In this document: positions 43,523 to 51,920 of the stretch, one piece after another | Position numbering within the stretch: position 1 is the first letter of the stretch | Layout of the letters: the number at the start of each line of letters is the position of its first letter | NCBI RefSeq assembly: GCF_900141915.1 | Contig: NZ_FQZG01000023.1 | Location: 1 to 55,551, forward strand | DNA: 55,551 nucleotides | Reading direction: 5' to 3' | Source of the DNA: Tessaracoccus bendigoensis DSM 12906 | GTDB taxonomy: Bacteria; Actinomycetota; Actinomycetes; Propionibacteriales; Propionibacteriaceae | Program-made: the position numbers and the translations under genes | Notes under the pieces: generated by a model | Database searches by the model: none | The model's input: only the letters and a program-made list of their open reading frames with translations | What the model was told of the DNA's origin: nothing

Positions 43523-43960
43523 GAACCCTCTTCACCTGACCGAATGGACCTGACACCACAAGAGGAGACCGTCGCAGCCGCGGTGATACGCAGAATGGCC
43601 ACCGCCACCGAAGTCCTCAGGACCGTGTAACTCCGATCGTCGGGTTCACATCGCTCCACCTAGTGGAGGGGCTGGGGCAGCAAGTGGACCCAGCGGTACC
43701 TCAACGCCTTCCCTACGGGGTGAAGGGGGGCAGCCGTCCGCGTGTAGGTCAGCCGGCGCGACAGGAATGGGCGGCGGTCCACGACCGTACGGTAGGCCTC
43801 GGCCATCGCGGATTGTCGCTGTGCGATCTTGTCGTGGCACCCCTCGGTCATGTGCTGCTAGCGCTTGCCGTCTCGGAGGTAGGCAGGCGAATCGCGACCC
43901 CTGTGTGTCGAGGACTCGTCTAGCGCTGAAGATGTCGGCACTGCTGCGTACCGTCCCACC
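43523..43960. other. Intergenic stretch between the tyrosinase and the conjugation region
   Basis: About 440 bp with short ORFs only. A 28-codon ORF on the plus strand (43544-43630, MDLTPQEETV start) and a 63-codon ORF on the minus strand (43660-43851) have plausible composition but no ribosome binding site or known relatives. I see no repeat or strong hairpin. Confidence 0.4.
43660..43851 (-). CDS. Doubtful 63-residue ORF
   Basis: The product (MTEGCHDKIAQRQ start, VGKALRYRWVHLLP end) has normal amino-acid composition, but no Shine-Dalgarno sequence stands before it and no family is recognised. It could be a gene fragment left by rearrangement at the edge of the conjugation module. Confidence 0.25.
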   Translation of the reverse strand: MTEGCHDKIAQRQSAMAEAYRTVVDRRPFLSRRLTYTRTAAPLHPVGKALRYRWVHLLPQPLH

Positions 43961-44194
43961 ATGACCATGAAGCGATCTGAGTTTGGGTCTCTCGGCGATC
44001 GTCTCGGACGAATGCCAAGGGTTCTCGACGATCAGCGGGTGCGTCATGTTTGGCTCGACAGCACCTGCCCTGCCTTGGTGGTTGACCGCCGCAAGACCGC
44101 CGGCCGCTGGGAAGGGCAGGTGGTGCGGGTCGAGGACGGTGAGTTACTGGTGGGCTGGGTCAGCGGCGACAGGATCTCCACCATCGAGCTATAG
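43961..44194 (+). CDS. Small hypothetical protein
   Basis: The 77-residue product (ATG 43961, or ATG 43967) has a predicted all-beta C-terminal part (RVRHVWLDSTCPALVVDRR, EGQVVRVEDGELLVGWVSGDRI) like a small SH3-like barrel. No membrane segment or signal. No family recognised. It points away from the conjugation operon and converges on it. Confidence 0.5.
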   Translation: MTMKRSEFGSLGDRLGRMPRVLDDQRVRHVWLDSTCPALVVDRRKTAGRWEGQVVRVEDGELLVGWVSGDRISTIEL

Positions 44195-44223
44195 CCCTCT
44201 CCCCTCAGCGCGACCGAACGCCT

Positions 44224-44784
44224 CTAGAGGGCCCTGAGGGTGACCGACTCCTCACCGTCGTCGGAGGTCAGGTCGCAATCGTCCCGAAACAGCCGAAGGC
44301 GCCGGGCCGCGGCGTCATCGTTGGCGTGGCGGGTGTGGGCGGCGCGGCCGGGCCAGGGCTGGTGCTTCTCCTCACAGGCGCGGCGCTGATCCCGGGTCCG
44401 GTCGAGGTAACCGGGCAGCGCGTAGCGGTGCCACTCCTCCAACGGCAGCGGCCCGGTGGCTTCGCCGGCCTGGAATCTTAGGAACGCCAGGGTGCCGAGT
44501 TCCCGGACCAGGGGTGGGTGCTCGGGCCAGCAGGCGGGGGTGTGGTCGGCGGAGTACCAGGCGTGCTGCGAGTTGAGCCAGAGCACGAACGCGTCGAGCC
44601 ACGTCCAGCAGTCCCAGCGCAGTTCCGGGTCGGCGATGGTGGTGATGTCCCAGATCCTGGGCAGGATCTCACCTGTGGCCATGATCTCCTCAGCGGCCTC
44701 TCCCCCGCGGGCGAAAGCTGCAAGGTCGATGTAGGCGGCGAGCATGCGCTGTGTGAGATCGGGAAACGGCAGTAGCTGAGCCAT
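44224..44784 (-). CDS. Hypothetical protein at the end of the conjugation operon
   Basis: The 186-residue protein is rich in Trp and His and starts MAQLLPFPDLTQ; its centre (DCWTWLDAFVLWLNSQHAWYSADHTPACWPEHPPLVREL) is unusual in aromatic content but not a membrane helix. It follows the coupling ATPase gene by 15 bp. No family recognised. Position suggests a part in conjugation or its regulation. Confidence 0.6.
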   Translation of the reverse strand: MAQLLPFPDLTQRMLAAYIDLAAFARGGEAAEEIMATGEILPRIWDITTIADPELRWDCWTWLDAFVLWLNSQHAWYSADHTPACWPEHPPLVRELGTLAFLRFQAGEATGPLPLEEWHRYALPGYLDRTRDQRRACEEKHQPWPGRAAHTRHANDDAAARRLRLFRDDCDLTSDDGEESVTLRAL

Positions 44785-44799
44785 AGCGATTCAGGTCCT

Positions 44800-46233
44800 T
44801 CAGTCGGTGAGGCCGAGTTGGCGGGCGTAGGAGTGCGCCATGGCGGTTCTCTCCCCCGGGCTCATCAGGCGGGCGTCGGGGGTGTTGGTGATGAGCCGGC
44901 GTGCTGCGTGCTGCTGGTCGAGGAGGCGTTTGCCGGGTTTGCCGTCGATGGCGCGGTGGAGGGTGGCGAGGATCGGCTTCCCGTTCTCGGCCACCACCAG
45001 CGCGGTGCGGGTGGGCAGTTCGCGGAGTTGTTCGGGTCGGATGACGGGGGTGTCTTCGCCGTGGGTGGAGATCGAGCCATGCTGACCGTGCTGTTGATTC
45101 CGTCGGGTGATCCGGCGGGTGCCGAGGAGGTCGCTGATCTCGCGGTTGAACCCGGCGTCTTTGGAGCCGCCGAAGATGATCAGGCTGTTGGTGAGGTCCT
45201 TGATCGCGCGGGCCTGCTGCTCGCCGAAGATGCGGGTGAGCTGGGCCCAGGTTTGGGAGGCCCAGATGAACGAGATCCCCAACGCCCGCTCGTTCGCCAT
45301 CCTGGTCGCCAGCGTCGGCAGTGGTGCGGTGGAGGGGAGTTCGTCGAGGCAGGCCAGCATCGGCGGACACAGCCGGCCGAACCCACTCTCGTGGCCGAGC
45401 TGGAGGGCGGTGTCGAGGACGTGTTCGGCGACGGCGGTCATGAGCGGTGAGGCGGAGACGTAGGGGTCCTCTCGGCCCAGCAGGTAGATGGTGCCACGTC
45501 TGCGGATGAGGTCGGCGATGTCGACGGCCGGCCGGTCGTCGCTGGGGACGCAGCGTTCCCGGCGATCCTTAGTCGCGAAGAGCGCCAGTGCTTGGTCGAC
45601 GGTGGATTTGGTGTTGCCGGCGGTGCGCTCATCGGTGTTGCTGACCGCGCCGGCGAGGAGGCCGGACCAGTTCGGTTCCGCCATCGGATGCGACCGGAGA
45701 ATCTCCGAGGGCAGGGTGGCGGTGCGGGGGTTGGCGGACCATTCCAGGACGTCGTTCAACGTGTAGCCGGCCAACGCCGCGGCGTGGAGGTAGCACTGGA
45801 TGACTTTGGCGGCTTCGGCGGCGTAGAAGCGGGCGGCGGAATCGGCCCCGTCTCCCCCGCTGCCGAGGGTGCCGACGCAGAACGCTTTGGCGCGCTTCTC
45901 GGCCACGGTGGCGTCGACGCAGCCGTCGATCGGGTCCCAGATCAGCTCCGGCAGCCCTGGCGCGGCACCGAACGGGTCGAGCACCGCAACAGGGCCCTTC
46001 GCTTGGCGAGCGGCGAGGGTCAGCAGCAGGTCGTCGGGTTTGGTGAGGGTGACAAGGGCGGCGCCGGGGGCTTGGAGGAGGGCGGGGGTGAGGATGTCGA
46101 GGGTCTTGCCGGAGCCTTGGGGTCCGATGACGCCGGCGGTGCGGTCCCATGGTTGCCACAGCTGCACCCCGACCGGGACCTTGCTGGTGCCGATCCGCCA
46201 CCCAACCTCGGTCGGCTCAAACCGACGCCTCAT
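44800..46233 (-). CDS. VirD4/TraG-type coupling protein, ATPase part
   Basis: The start is ATG 46233, overlapping the upstream stop by ATGA; a longer frame upstream is a shadow. The 477-residue protein has Walker A GPQGSGKT (about residues 37-44), Walker B region MLACLDELPS, and the TraM/VirD4-typical LGISFIWASQTWAQL and TNSLIIFGGSKD. Coupling proteins bring the relaxase-DNA complex to the secretion channel. Unlike typical VirD4/TraG, it has no N-terminal membrane helices; these seem to be on the gene upstream. Confidence 0.85.
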   Translation of the reverse strand: MRRRFEPTEVGWRIGTSKVPVGVQLWQPWDRTAGVIGPQGSGKTLDILTPALLQAPGAALVTLTKPDDLLLTLAARQAKGPVAVLDPFGAAPGLPELIWDPIDGCVDATVAEKRAKAFCVGTLGSGGDGADSAARFYAAEAAKVIQCYLHAAALAGYTLNDVLEWSANPRTATLPSEILRSHPMAEPNWSGLLAGAVSNTDERTAGNTKSTVDQALALFATKDRRERCVPSDDRPAVDIADLIRRRGTIYLLGREDPYVSASPLMTAVAEHVLDTALQLGHESGFGRLCPPMLACLDELPSTAPLPTLATRMANERALGISFIWASQTWAQLTRIFGEQQARAIKDLTNSLIIFGGSKDAGFNREISDLLGTRRITRRNQQHGQHGSISTHGEDTPVIRPEQLRELPTRTALVVAENGKPILATLHRAIDGKPGKRLLDQQHAARRLITNTPDARLMSPGERTAMAHSYARQLGLTD

Positions 46234-46670
46234 CGCCGGTGGCCCTTCCGGTACAGGTCGGGGCGGATCACGGCCCGGGTGGCGCGGAGCCGGCCGAGCC
46301 CGAGGAGCTGTTCGGCCTGCCCGGTGGTGGCCATGCCCTTGAAGCGGCGGCCTGCCGTGACGCGCAGCGCAAGGACGATGGCGGCGGTCAGGCCGGCGAT
46401 GAACAGTGCGCCGGCGATCGCCCATGCCATCCAGACGGCGGCAGTGCCGTGGGTGGTGAGGCCGGCGTGGAGGTTGCCGGTGAGGATGCCCCAGCTGCTG
46501 GTGACCAGTGCGGCCGACGGTGGCCAGTGCCAGCCGGCGCCAGCGGCGGCGAGGGTGAGGCTGCGGCCGGCCTGGAGCGCGACCACCCCGAGGAGGGCGA
46601 CGAGGGTGAGGGCGCCGACGGCGGGTTCCCAGGTCCAGGCGTGGCCGTCCTCATTCTGCGAATCTGTCAT
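46230..46670 (-). CDS. Small membrane protein, probable membrane half of the coupling protein
   Basis: Starting at ATG 46670 gives 146 residues (a GTG at 46721 is also possible). It has three to four hydrophobic stretches and a basic C-terminal part (RRFKGMATTGQAEQLLGLGRLRATR) that resembles the juxtamembrane segment of actinobacterial TraG-like proteins. It overlaps the ATPase gene by ATGA. The simplest reading is a coupling protein split in two. Confidence 0.6.
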   Translation of the reverse strand: MTDSQNEDGHAWTWEPAVGALTLVALLGVVALQAGRSLTLAAAGAGWHWPPSAALVTSSWGILTGNLHAGLTTHGTAAVWMAWAIAGALFIAGLTAAIVLALRVTAGRRFKGMATTGQAEQLLGLGRLRATRAVIRPDLYRKGHRR

Positions 46671-46759
46671 GCCCTGAAGAACCCGGACGAGACCAGTCCA
46701 CAGCGCGAACGCATTCAGCACAACAGCAGCGGGGCGGCCGGTTCACGGGCCGGGGAGCA

Positions 46760-46798
46760 CGGAAGCCTCCGGCGATGGGAGGTCGCTGGAGGCTTCCG
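46760..46798. other. 11-bp hairpin inside the conjugation operon
   Basis: cggaagcctcc (46760-46770) pairs with ggaggcttccg (46788-46798) over 17 bases. A second, smaller hairpin (GGTGTCGA/TCGACACC) is at 46806-46827. Both lie in the only long gap (46722-46938) of the operon and may be a partial terminator or an mRNA processing site between the channel genes and the coupling genes. Confidence 0.5.
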
Positions 46799-46938
46799 GC
46801 TGGATGGTGTCGATGGACGTCGACACCGCTCTGGGTGTGTCTGATGGACGCTACCCGGCCGGGGCGGGACCGGGATACCTACCATCGGCTGCCGTTCTAG
46901 CGCAGCGCGCCGCCTGTTGTTCCGGTTGGGTGGGCTTG

Positions 46939-47475
46939 TCAGGTGGTGATGGCGATGGCGATCCAGCCGTGTGTGCTGTCGGGGTCGAGGATCAGGGTGA
47001 CGTCGACGGCTGTGCCGGTGTCGAGGCGGTGGCGGGTGGTGATCTGCATCTGATCGGCGTCGACCACGTGGACTGGGCCTTGCTGGATGCCGGCGGCGGG
47101 GGTGAAGCGGGGGTCGTCGAAGCTGTCGATCAGCGCCTCCGCCGCCACACCCTCGAGACGTTGACGGCGCTGCTGCTGATCGAGGGTCAACCAGCCGACG
47201 ATGAATGTGCTGGCCGCGGTGACCGCGGCCGCGATCTGGGTATCCCCGGGCGGGTCGTGGGGATGCGCGTCGGCCATCGGCGTGGTGGTGTCGAGTTCGT
47301 CGACGCCGACCCATCCTTCCTCCGGGTCGCTCTCCCCAACTGATGCCGGCGAGGGAACCAGAGCTGCGGTGGTCTCGACCGGGGTGGGCGGCTGGTTCGG
47401 CGTGGAGCTGCAGCCGACGAGCAGCGCGATGAGCACGGCTGCGGTGAGGAGGCGGGCGGCTGGGTGTGGGGTCAT
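46939..47475 (-). CDS. T4SS-associated lipoprotein
   Basis: The 178-residue protein has a lipoprotein signal (LLVGCSS), a Pro/Thr linker, a helix region that includes AAAVTAASTFIVGWL and a C-terminal NTF2-like beta part (ITTRHRLDTGTAVDVTLILDP). The plan fits the TcpC/VirB8-like or VirB7-like lipoprotein of actinobacterial conjugation systems. It overlaps the cell-wall hydrolase gene by ATGA. Confidence 0.65.
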   Translation of the reverse strand: MTPHPAARLLTAAVLIALLVGCSSTPNQPPTPVETTAALVPSPASVGESDPEEGWVGVDELDTTTPMADAHPHDPPGDTQIAAAVTAASTFIVGWLTLDQQQRRQRLEGVAAEALIDSFDDPRFTPAAGIQQGPVHVVDADQMQITTRHRLDTGTAVDVTLILDPDSTHGWIAIAITT

Positions 47476-48935
47476 GGGGTGAGTCCTCGGGTGCGGAGCC
47501 AGCGGTCAGGGTCGGTGGGGATGCCGGCGATTCGGACTTCGAGGTGGAGATGGGGGCCGGTCACGTTCCCGGTGGCTCCGACCTTGCCGATGACGGTGCC
47601 GGCGGTGACGCGTTGGTCGACGGTGACGTGGATGGCGGATTGGTGGGCGTAGTAGATGACGGTGCCATCCGAGGTGGTGAGGGTGGTGAGGTTGCCGTAG
47701 GCGCCGGCTGGGCCGGTGCGGGTGATGGTGCCGGCGGTGATGGCTTGGATGGGGGTGCCGGTGGGGGCAGCGAAGTCGAGGCCGGTGTGGGCCTTCTTCC
47801 ACCGGGGTCCGGTGTCCCCGAAGCGGGAGGTGAGTCGGTAGCGGTCGACCGGCAGCACCACCGAACCGGATCCGACCGCGCTGGTGCCGGTTCCTTGGGT
47901 GCCGTGGACGGAGATGTGGACGTGGTCGAGGTGCGCGGCGGAGGGGTCGGGGCCGGTGTAGCAGGAGGCGGCCTGGCCGCAGCGTCGCCAGCCCTCGTCG
48001 GCGCGGGCAACCGACCAGAGGTGTTCGCGCCAGATCACATAGGTAACGCCGAGGGCGGTGTCGTTGGTGCGGGCCCATTCCGCGATCTCAGTGCCGAGGG
48101 CGATTCCGGCTGGGGAAAAGTAGTTGGGGATCATCACGTCGACGGCGCGACCCGAACCGTGATCTTTCGGGTCGCCGGGTCGGACACCGAGCAGCGATCG
48201 GATCTGCGGCCAACGACTGTGGATGCAGCGCATCACGCGCAATGCGTCAGGGGTCTGGCCCCGCTCAGACGGCATTCCCGTCGGTGCACAGTCCAGGCTC
48301 GGACCCATCGGGCCGCAGTTGGCGAGGCCAGCGGGCTGCCCCGCGAACAGGGCGACGAGGGTGCGGGCGAGGCCCTCGTGTTTGGCGTAGGCGTCGGGGT
48401 AGGCCGACACCTGCACTGCCTGGGCAGCCTCGGCAACCGACATGCGCTGCCAGCCGTCGATGTCGGTGAGGCCGGGGATGTGCCAGCCGGCCGTGGTGGT
48501 GTGCCCGGAGTAGAAGGTGCGGGCCTGGTAGGCGTCGTCGGCCAAGATGCGGAGGTTCTCGGCTTGGGTGGTGCCGTCGGCGTACCAGCCGACCAGGGAG
48601 CGTTGCTGGAACAGGCCGACGTCGCCATCGGAGTTCGGGTTGTGGGAGGCGGGGTGGGCGCCGAGGACCGATTCCTGCATGGCGGTGGCGATCCCGACGA
48701 CCGCGCCGGCAGGGCCGGCGCCGGTGTCGAGGGCCGTGGCGTAAATGAGGGCGGCGCGGTTCATCTGCCCTGCATCCAACTCGATACTGGCCGGGGTGTC
48801 TCCGGCCCAGCCTGCGCACATGGCGCTGACAGTCTGCGTCGCTGTCTGAGGTCCGGCCAGGGCGCCGGCGAACACCAGGATCGGCGCCAGCGGCACCGTC
48901 AGCGCCGCCCCGATGACGACCAGTGCCTTCCACAT
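47472..48935 (-). CDS. Conjugation-associated cell-wall hydrolase (lysozyme-like plus LytM/M23 peptidase)
   Basis: The 487-residue protein has an N-terminal membrane segment, a lysozyme-like domain (about 55-200, with TAMQESVLG and NSDGDVGLFQQR), a middle domain resembling the C-terminal domain of ARB-07466 type proteins (about 225-345, DHGSGRAVDVMIPNY and HLDHVHISVHG) and a C-terminal LytM/M23 peptidase (about 365-480, SRFGDTG, HTGLDFAAPTGTPI, HLHLEV) with its zinc ligands. It opens the peptidoglycan for the T4SS. It overlaps the VirB4-like gene at TGATG. Confidence 0.88.
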   Translation of the reverse strand: MWKALVVIGAALTVPLAPILVFAGALAGPQTATQTVSAMCAGWAGDTPASIELDAGQMNRAALIYATALDTGAGPAGAVVGIATAMQESVLGAHPASHNPNSDGDVGLFQQRSLVGWYADGTTQAENLRILADDAYQARTFYSGHTTTAGWHIPGLTDIDGWQRMSVAEAAQAVQVSAYPDAYAKHEGLARTLVALFAGQPAGLANCGPMGPSLDCAPTGMPSERGQTPDALRVMRCIHSRWPQIRSLLGVRPGDPKDHGSGRAVDVMIPNYFSPAGIALGTEIAEWARTNDTALGVTYVIWREHLWSVARADEGWRRCGQAASCYTGPDPSAAHLDHVHISVHGTQGTGTSAVGSGSVVLPVDRYRLTSRFGDTGPRWKKAHTGLDFAAPTGTPIQAITAGTITRTGPAGAYGNLTTLTTSDGTVIYYAHQSAIHVTVDQRVTAGTVIGKVGATGNVTGPHLHLEVRIAGIPTDPDRWLRTRGLTP

Positions 48936-50275
48936 CAGGTCTGCAGTTTCTGGTTGGTGTCGGTGAGGGGCAGTTCGAGATCCGCGTGGAGAGTGAGCGC
49001 GACCTTGTGGAGGCGGGGACCCACCGCGATGAGGGCTCGGCCTTTGCCGCCCATGGCCCAGCCGGTGACGATGTCGCGGGCGACCGGCCCCAACTCGAGG
49101 AGCTGCTCCAGGTCGTCGGCGACCTCCGCGTCCTGCCCGAAGAGGACCTTGATGTCACCGAGGTGGAGGAGGTCCTTGGCGATCTGCTGCGCCTGCGACC
49201 CCGCATGCCCCGCACCGAGATAATCGGAGGGTTTGTGGGCGTTGGCGATCTCAATATCGCCATGCGACCTCGACAGGCGGAGATCTGCGTCGAAGGAGGA
49301 GACGGCGCCGGTTCCGAGGCGCAGTTGGCGCCAGACTTCGTCGCGGACGTTGATCCTGCGCCGGCCACTCACGTGGCGCATGGCGGTGCCCCACGAGTTG
49401 AGACACATCAACGCCATCCCGACCGCATCGTCACCCAACGGCATCAACCTCGACAGCGACAACGATTGGATCGGCGCGTTCCAGTCGATGGTCACGGTGG
49501 TGGGGGCGTCGAAGATCCCGGCGAACACACCCGAGATCAGTTGCGCGACCGCGTCGCGCAGGAGGCGGGTGTCGTCGAGGAAGGTGTGCCGGTCGGGGTA
49601 GCGGAGCTCGGCGATCAGGTGGTCGCTGGGTGAGTGGAGTTGCTGCCAGACCTGCGGGATCACGATCGGCCGCAGCTCGCGGGTGTCGGTGGTGTGGGTG
49701 AGCTCAACGAGGACGGCTTTGAGGACCTGTTCCTCTGTCGGTCCCACCGCCACTTTCCTGTCGCCGATGCTCTGGGATCCGATCAACGAGCGGAGGAGGA
49801 CGAGCCAGCGACCGAAGATGATCGCCTGCCTGCGGTGCTGCTCCTCCTTGTCGAGCTGGCCCCAGTTTGTGGCGAGGGGTCCGGGGTCGAGGGGGTTGAG
49901 GCGGGTGGGCATGCCGGGGCCGATCGCGAAGGGTTCGACGCCGAAGTGGCGGCACATCAGCTCGTACTCGTCCTTCGGATCCCCGAGGATCAGGGCCTGG
50001 TAGCCGAACGCGAACATGCGATTCAAGAAGGCCTTGACCCACGCGGATTTCCCGCGGCCGGGTTTCCCGAACACGAAGATGTTGGGGTTGGTGACGGGGA
50101 TGGCGTCGTTGAGGACCCAGCCGTGGGGGTCGACGTAGAAGGTGGCGCCGTTGCTCATGTCGGTGCCCATCGGGGCCCCGGTCGGCGGCAGAGGGCTGGC
50201 GGTGAGGAAGGGCCAGAACACTCCGGCCTGGTCGGAGGTCATCTGGTACCGCTTCACCGCAGGCCGTGACGCCAC
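48935..50275 (-). CDS. VirB4-like conjugation ATPase
   Basis: The 446-residue protein has the pattern NPNIFVFGKPGRGKSAWVKAFL (Walker A GKPGRGKS near residues 71-78) and LGDPKDEYELMCRHFG, typical of the actinobacterial ATP/GTP-binding partner of SCO6880-family proteins. It powers assembly and transfer through the T4SS channel. It starts at GTG 50275 within the end of a 53-residue gene, with which it overlaps by 22 bases. Confidence 0.85.
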   Translation of the reverse strand: MASRPAVKRYQMTSDQAGVFWPFLTASPLPPTGAPMGTDMSNGATFYVDPHGWVLNDAIPVTNPNIFVFGKPGRGKSAWVKAFLNRMFAFGYQALILGDPKDEYELMCRHFGVEPFAIGPGMPTRLNPLDPGPLATNWGQLDKEEQHRRQAIIFGRWLVLLRSLIGSQSIGDRKVAVGPTEEQVLKAVLVELTHTTDTRELRPIVIPQVWQQLHSPSDHLIAELRYPDRHTFLDDTRLLRDAVAQLISGVFAGIFDAPTTVTIDWNAPIQSLSLSRLMPLGDDAVGMALMCLNSWGTAMRHVSGRRRINVRDEVWRQLRLGTGAVSSFDADLRLSRSHGDIEIANAHKPSDYLGAGHAGSQAQQIAKDLLHLGDIKVLFGQDAEVADDLEQLLELGPVARDIVTGWAMGGKGRALIAVGPRLHKVALTLHADLELPLTDTNQKLQT

Positions 50276-50415
50276 CCAACCCGCCCCCCTCGCCGGGCGG
50301 CCGCGCCAGGAGGGGGTGGAGGTGAACTCGCGGGCCGGACGCGCTCATCGGGCTGGGGTTTGGTGGGGAGGTCGTGGCCGAAGTCCGCGAGGAGGCGGTT
50401 GATGCTGCGGGCCAT
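50254..50415 (-). CDS. 53-residue hypothetical protein in the conjugation operon
   Basis: ATG 50415 overlaps the stop of the SCO6880-family gene (ATGA) and opens a frame of 53 codons (MARSINRLLADFGHDL, then a Pro/Arg-rich tail). It fits the chain of overlapping genes and spans the gap to the VirB4-like gene. It may be an own small protein or an out-of-frame N-terminal extension of VirB4. Confidence 0.5.
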   Translation of the reverse strand: MARSINRLLADFGHDLPTKPQPDERVRPASSPPPPPGAAARRGGRVGWRHGLR

Positions 50416-51920
50416 CACTGGTGCCTGGTGGTGAGGCTGACCCCCAGGGGGAGGGTGGCGGTGACGAAGGCGAGGTCTTGGGACATGTCGAGGCGCTGGG
50501 GGGCCATGCCGCCGCGGCGGATCGCCGCATCCAGCCGGCGTCCGAACTCCGCCACCGGCGCGGTCGCGGGGACGGTGGTGGAGCAGAGGGCGTAGGGGTG
50601 GCTCAGGGTGGCGCCCATCGCGAGCTGCACCTCGACCCGGTCCAGTTTCGCCTGCCGGCGGTGGTCCTTGGCGCCGGTGCGGACCCCGAGCCGGTCCTTC
50701 AACCCCTGGCCGAGGCTCTGGCCGAACTCCTGCTGCGCCGCCTTCCGATCCGCAGCCGACTGCTTCTCGATCGGGAACACCACCGCCACACTCCGCCGCT
50801 CCACAGCCTCGCTTGGGGCCAGCACGTGTCCCCACCCGCCCATCGTCGCGCCACGCTCGGGCAGCTTCACCGTCGCAGTAACCGTCGCCCACGCATCATG
50901 CGCATAATGCCGGACCGCCGCATACGCCTGCGACGGGCCGGCCAACGCCCACGGCACGGAAGCGTTGACCGAAGCGTCTGCGCTGGCGTCGTGGGCGGCG
51001 GCCACCAGGCCGGCGCGGTCGCCGGGGGCGAACCCCAGCCGCACCGTCTGCGCGAGTTCCGGGGAGGTGAGCCAGGTCACCTCTCTGGCGCCCATGGGGC
51101 CGGTGACTACTGCTCCGATCTCGGCGGCCAGGGAGAGGAGGGTGTTCATCCGGCCATCGGTGGCGCCGCCCATGTGGCGCGCCTCTTTGCTGAGGCGATT
51201 GTCGGGGATGACGAGGGTGATGAACGCTTCGGTGCGGACACCTGCCTGGGACCAGCGCAGGTGCTCGATCTGCGTCGCCACGCTCGTGACAGGTGCATCG
51301 GGGGTGATGTTGGCGCGGAGCCACAGCTCCCGCTCAGTGCAGTCATCCGGCGTGGCGCGCACCATCAGGTGAATCTCTGAGATCAACTCGCCTCGGGCTG
51401 CGGTGTCCAGCAGCTCGGTCAGGCCATCGGCGTACCGGCTGCAGAGGGCGTCGGTGGCCATCGCGATCCCGTCATGCTCGATCCGGGCGGTGATCGCCCA
51501 CGTCCGCACTGCGCCGTGTTTGATCACCGCGACCCGGCGCTGGGTCAGGCCGACCGGTGGGCCGTCGAGGACCTCGACGCCGGTCAGGGCACCGGGCATG
51601 TCCAGCTCGTCCAGGTCGCGGAGGGTTCCGGTGGCGGCCTTCGACCGGAAGGTCAGCCACCCGTTCAGGCCGGCGATGGCGAACGCCGTAGCGGCGGCGA
51701 GCCAGCCGACGGCCGGGCGGCCGCCGAGGGGGACGACGGTGAGGAACAGCAGCAGGAGCCACACCGGCACCCACAAGACCCCGGCCAGCCAGCGCTGGGA
51801 GCTGATCGCCATCCACGCCGGGAACGTCGCCACCGACAGGAACAGCAGCTGGGGGACGGTCAGCCCCCAGATCACGCCGGCCTTCGGGGTGGTGAACGCG
51901 TCAAAGGTTCGTGCCGCCAT
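50415..51920 (-). CDS. SCO6880-family T4SS protein (VirB3/PrgI-like plus inactive VirB4-type domain)
   Basis: The 501-residue protein has two or three N-terminal membrane helices (about 12-75) of PrgI/VirB3 type followed by a large cytoplasmic domain with the family's LDELDMPGALTGVEVLDGP and WAITARIEHDG patterns. No Walker A motif is present. Together with the VirB4-like ATPase it builds the energy-coupling part of the actinobacterial conjugation machine. Confidence 0.85.
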   Translation of the reverse strand: MAARTFDAFTTPKAGVIWGLTVPQLLFLSVATFPAWMAISSQRWLAGVLWVPVWLLLLFLTVVPLGGRPAVGWLAAATAFAIAGLNGWLTFRSKAATGTLRDLDELDMPGALTGVEVLDGPPVGLTQRRVAVIKHGAVRTWAITARIEHDGIAMATDALCSRYADGLTELLDTAARGELISEIHLMVRATPDDCTERELWLRANITPDAPVTSVATQIEHLRWSQAGVRTEAFITLVIPDNRLSKEARHMGGATDGRMNTLLSLAAEIGAVVTGPMGAREVTWLTSPELAQTVRLGFAPGDRAGLVAAAHDASADASVNASVPWALAGPSQAYAAVRHYAHDAWATVTATVKLPERGATMGGWGHVLAPSEAVERRSVAVVFPIEKQSAADRKAAQQEFGQSLGQGLKDRLGVRTGAKDHRRQAKLDRVEVQLAMGATLSHPYALCSTTVPATAPVAEFGRRLDAAIRRGGMAPQRLDMSQDLAFVTATLPLGVSLTTRHQ

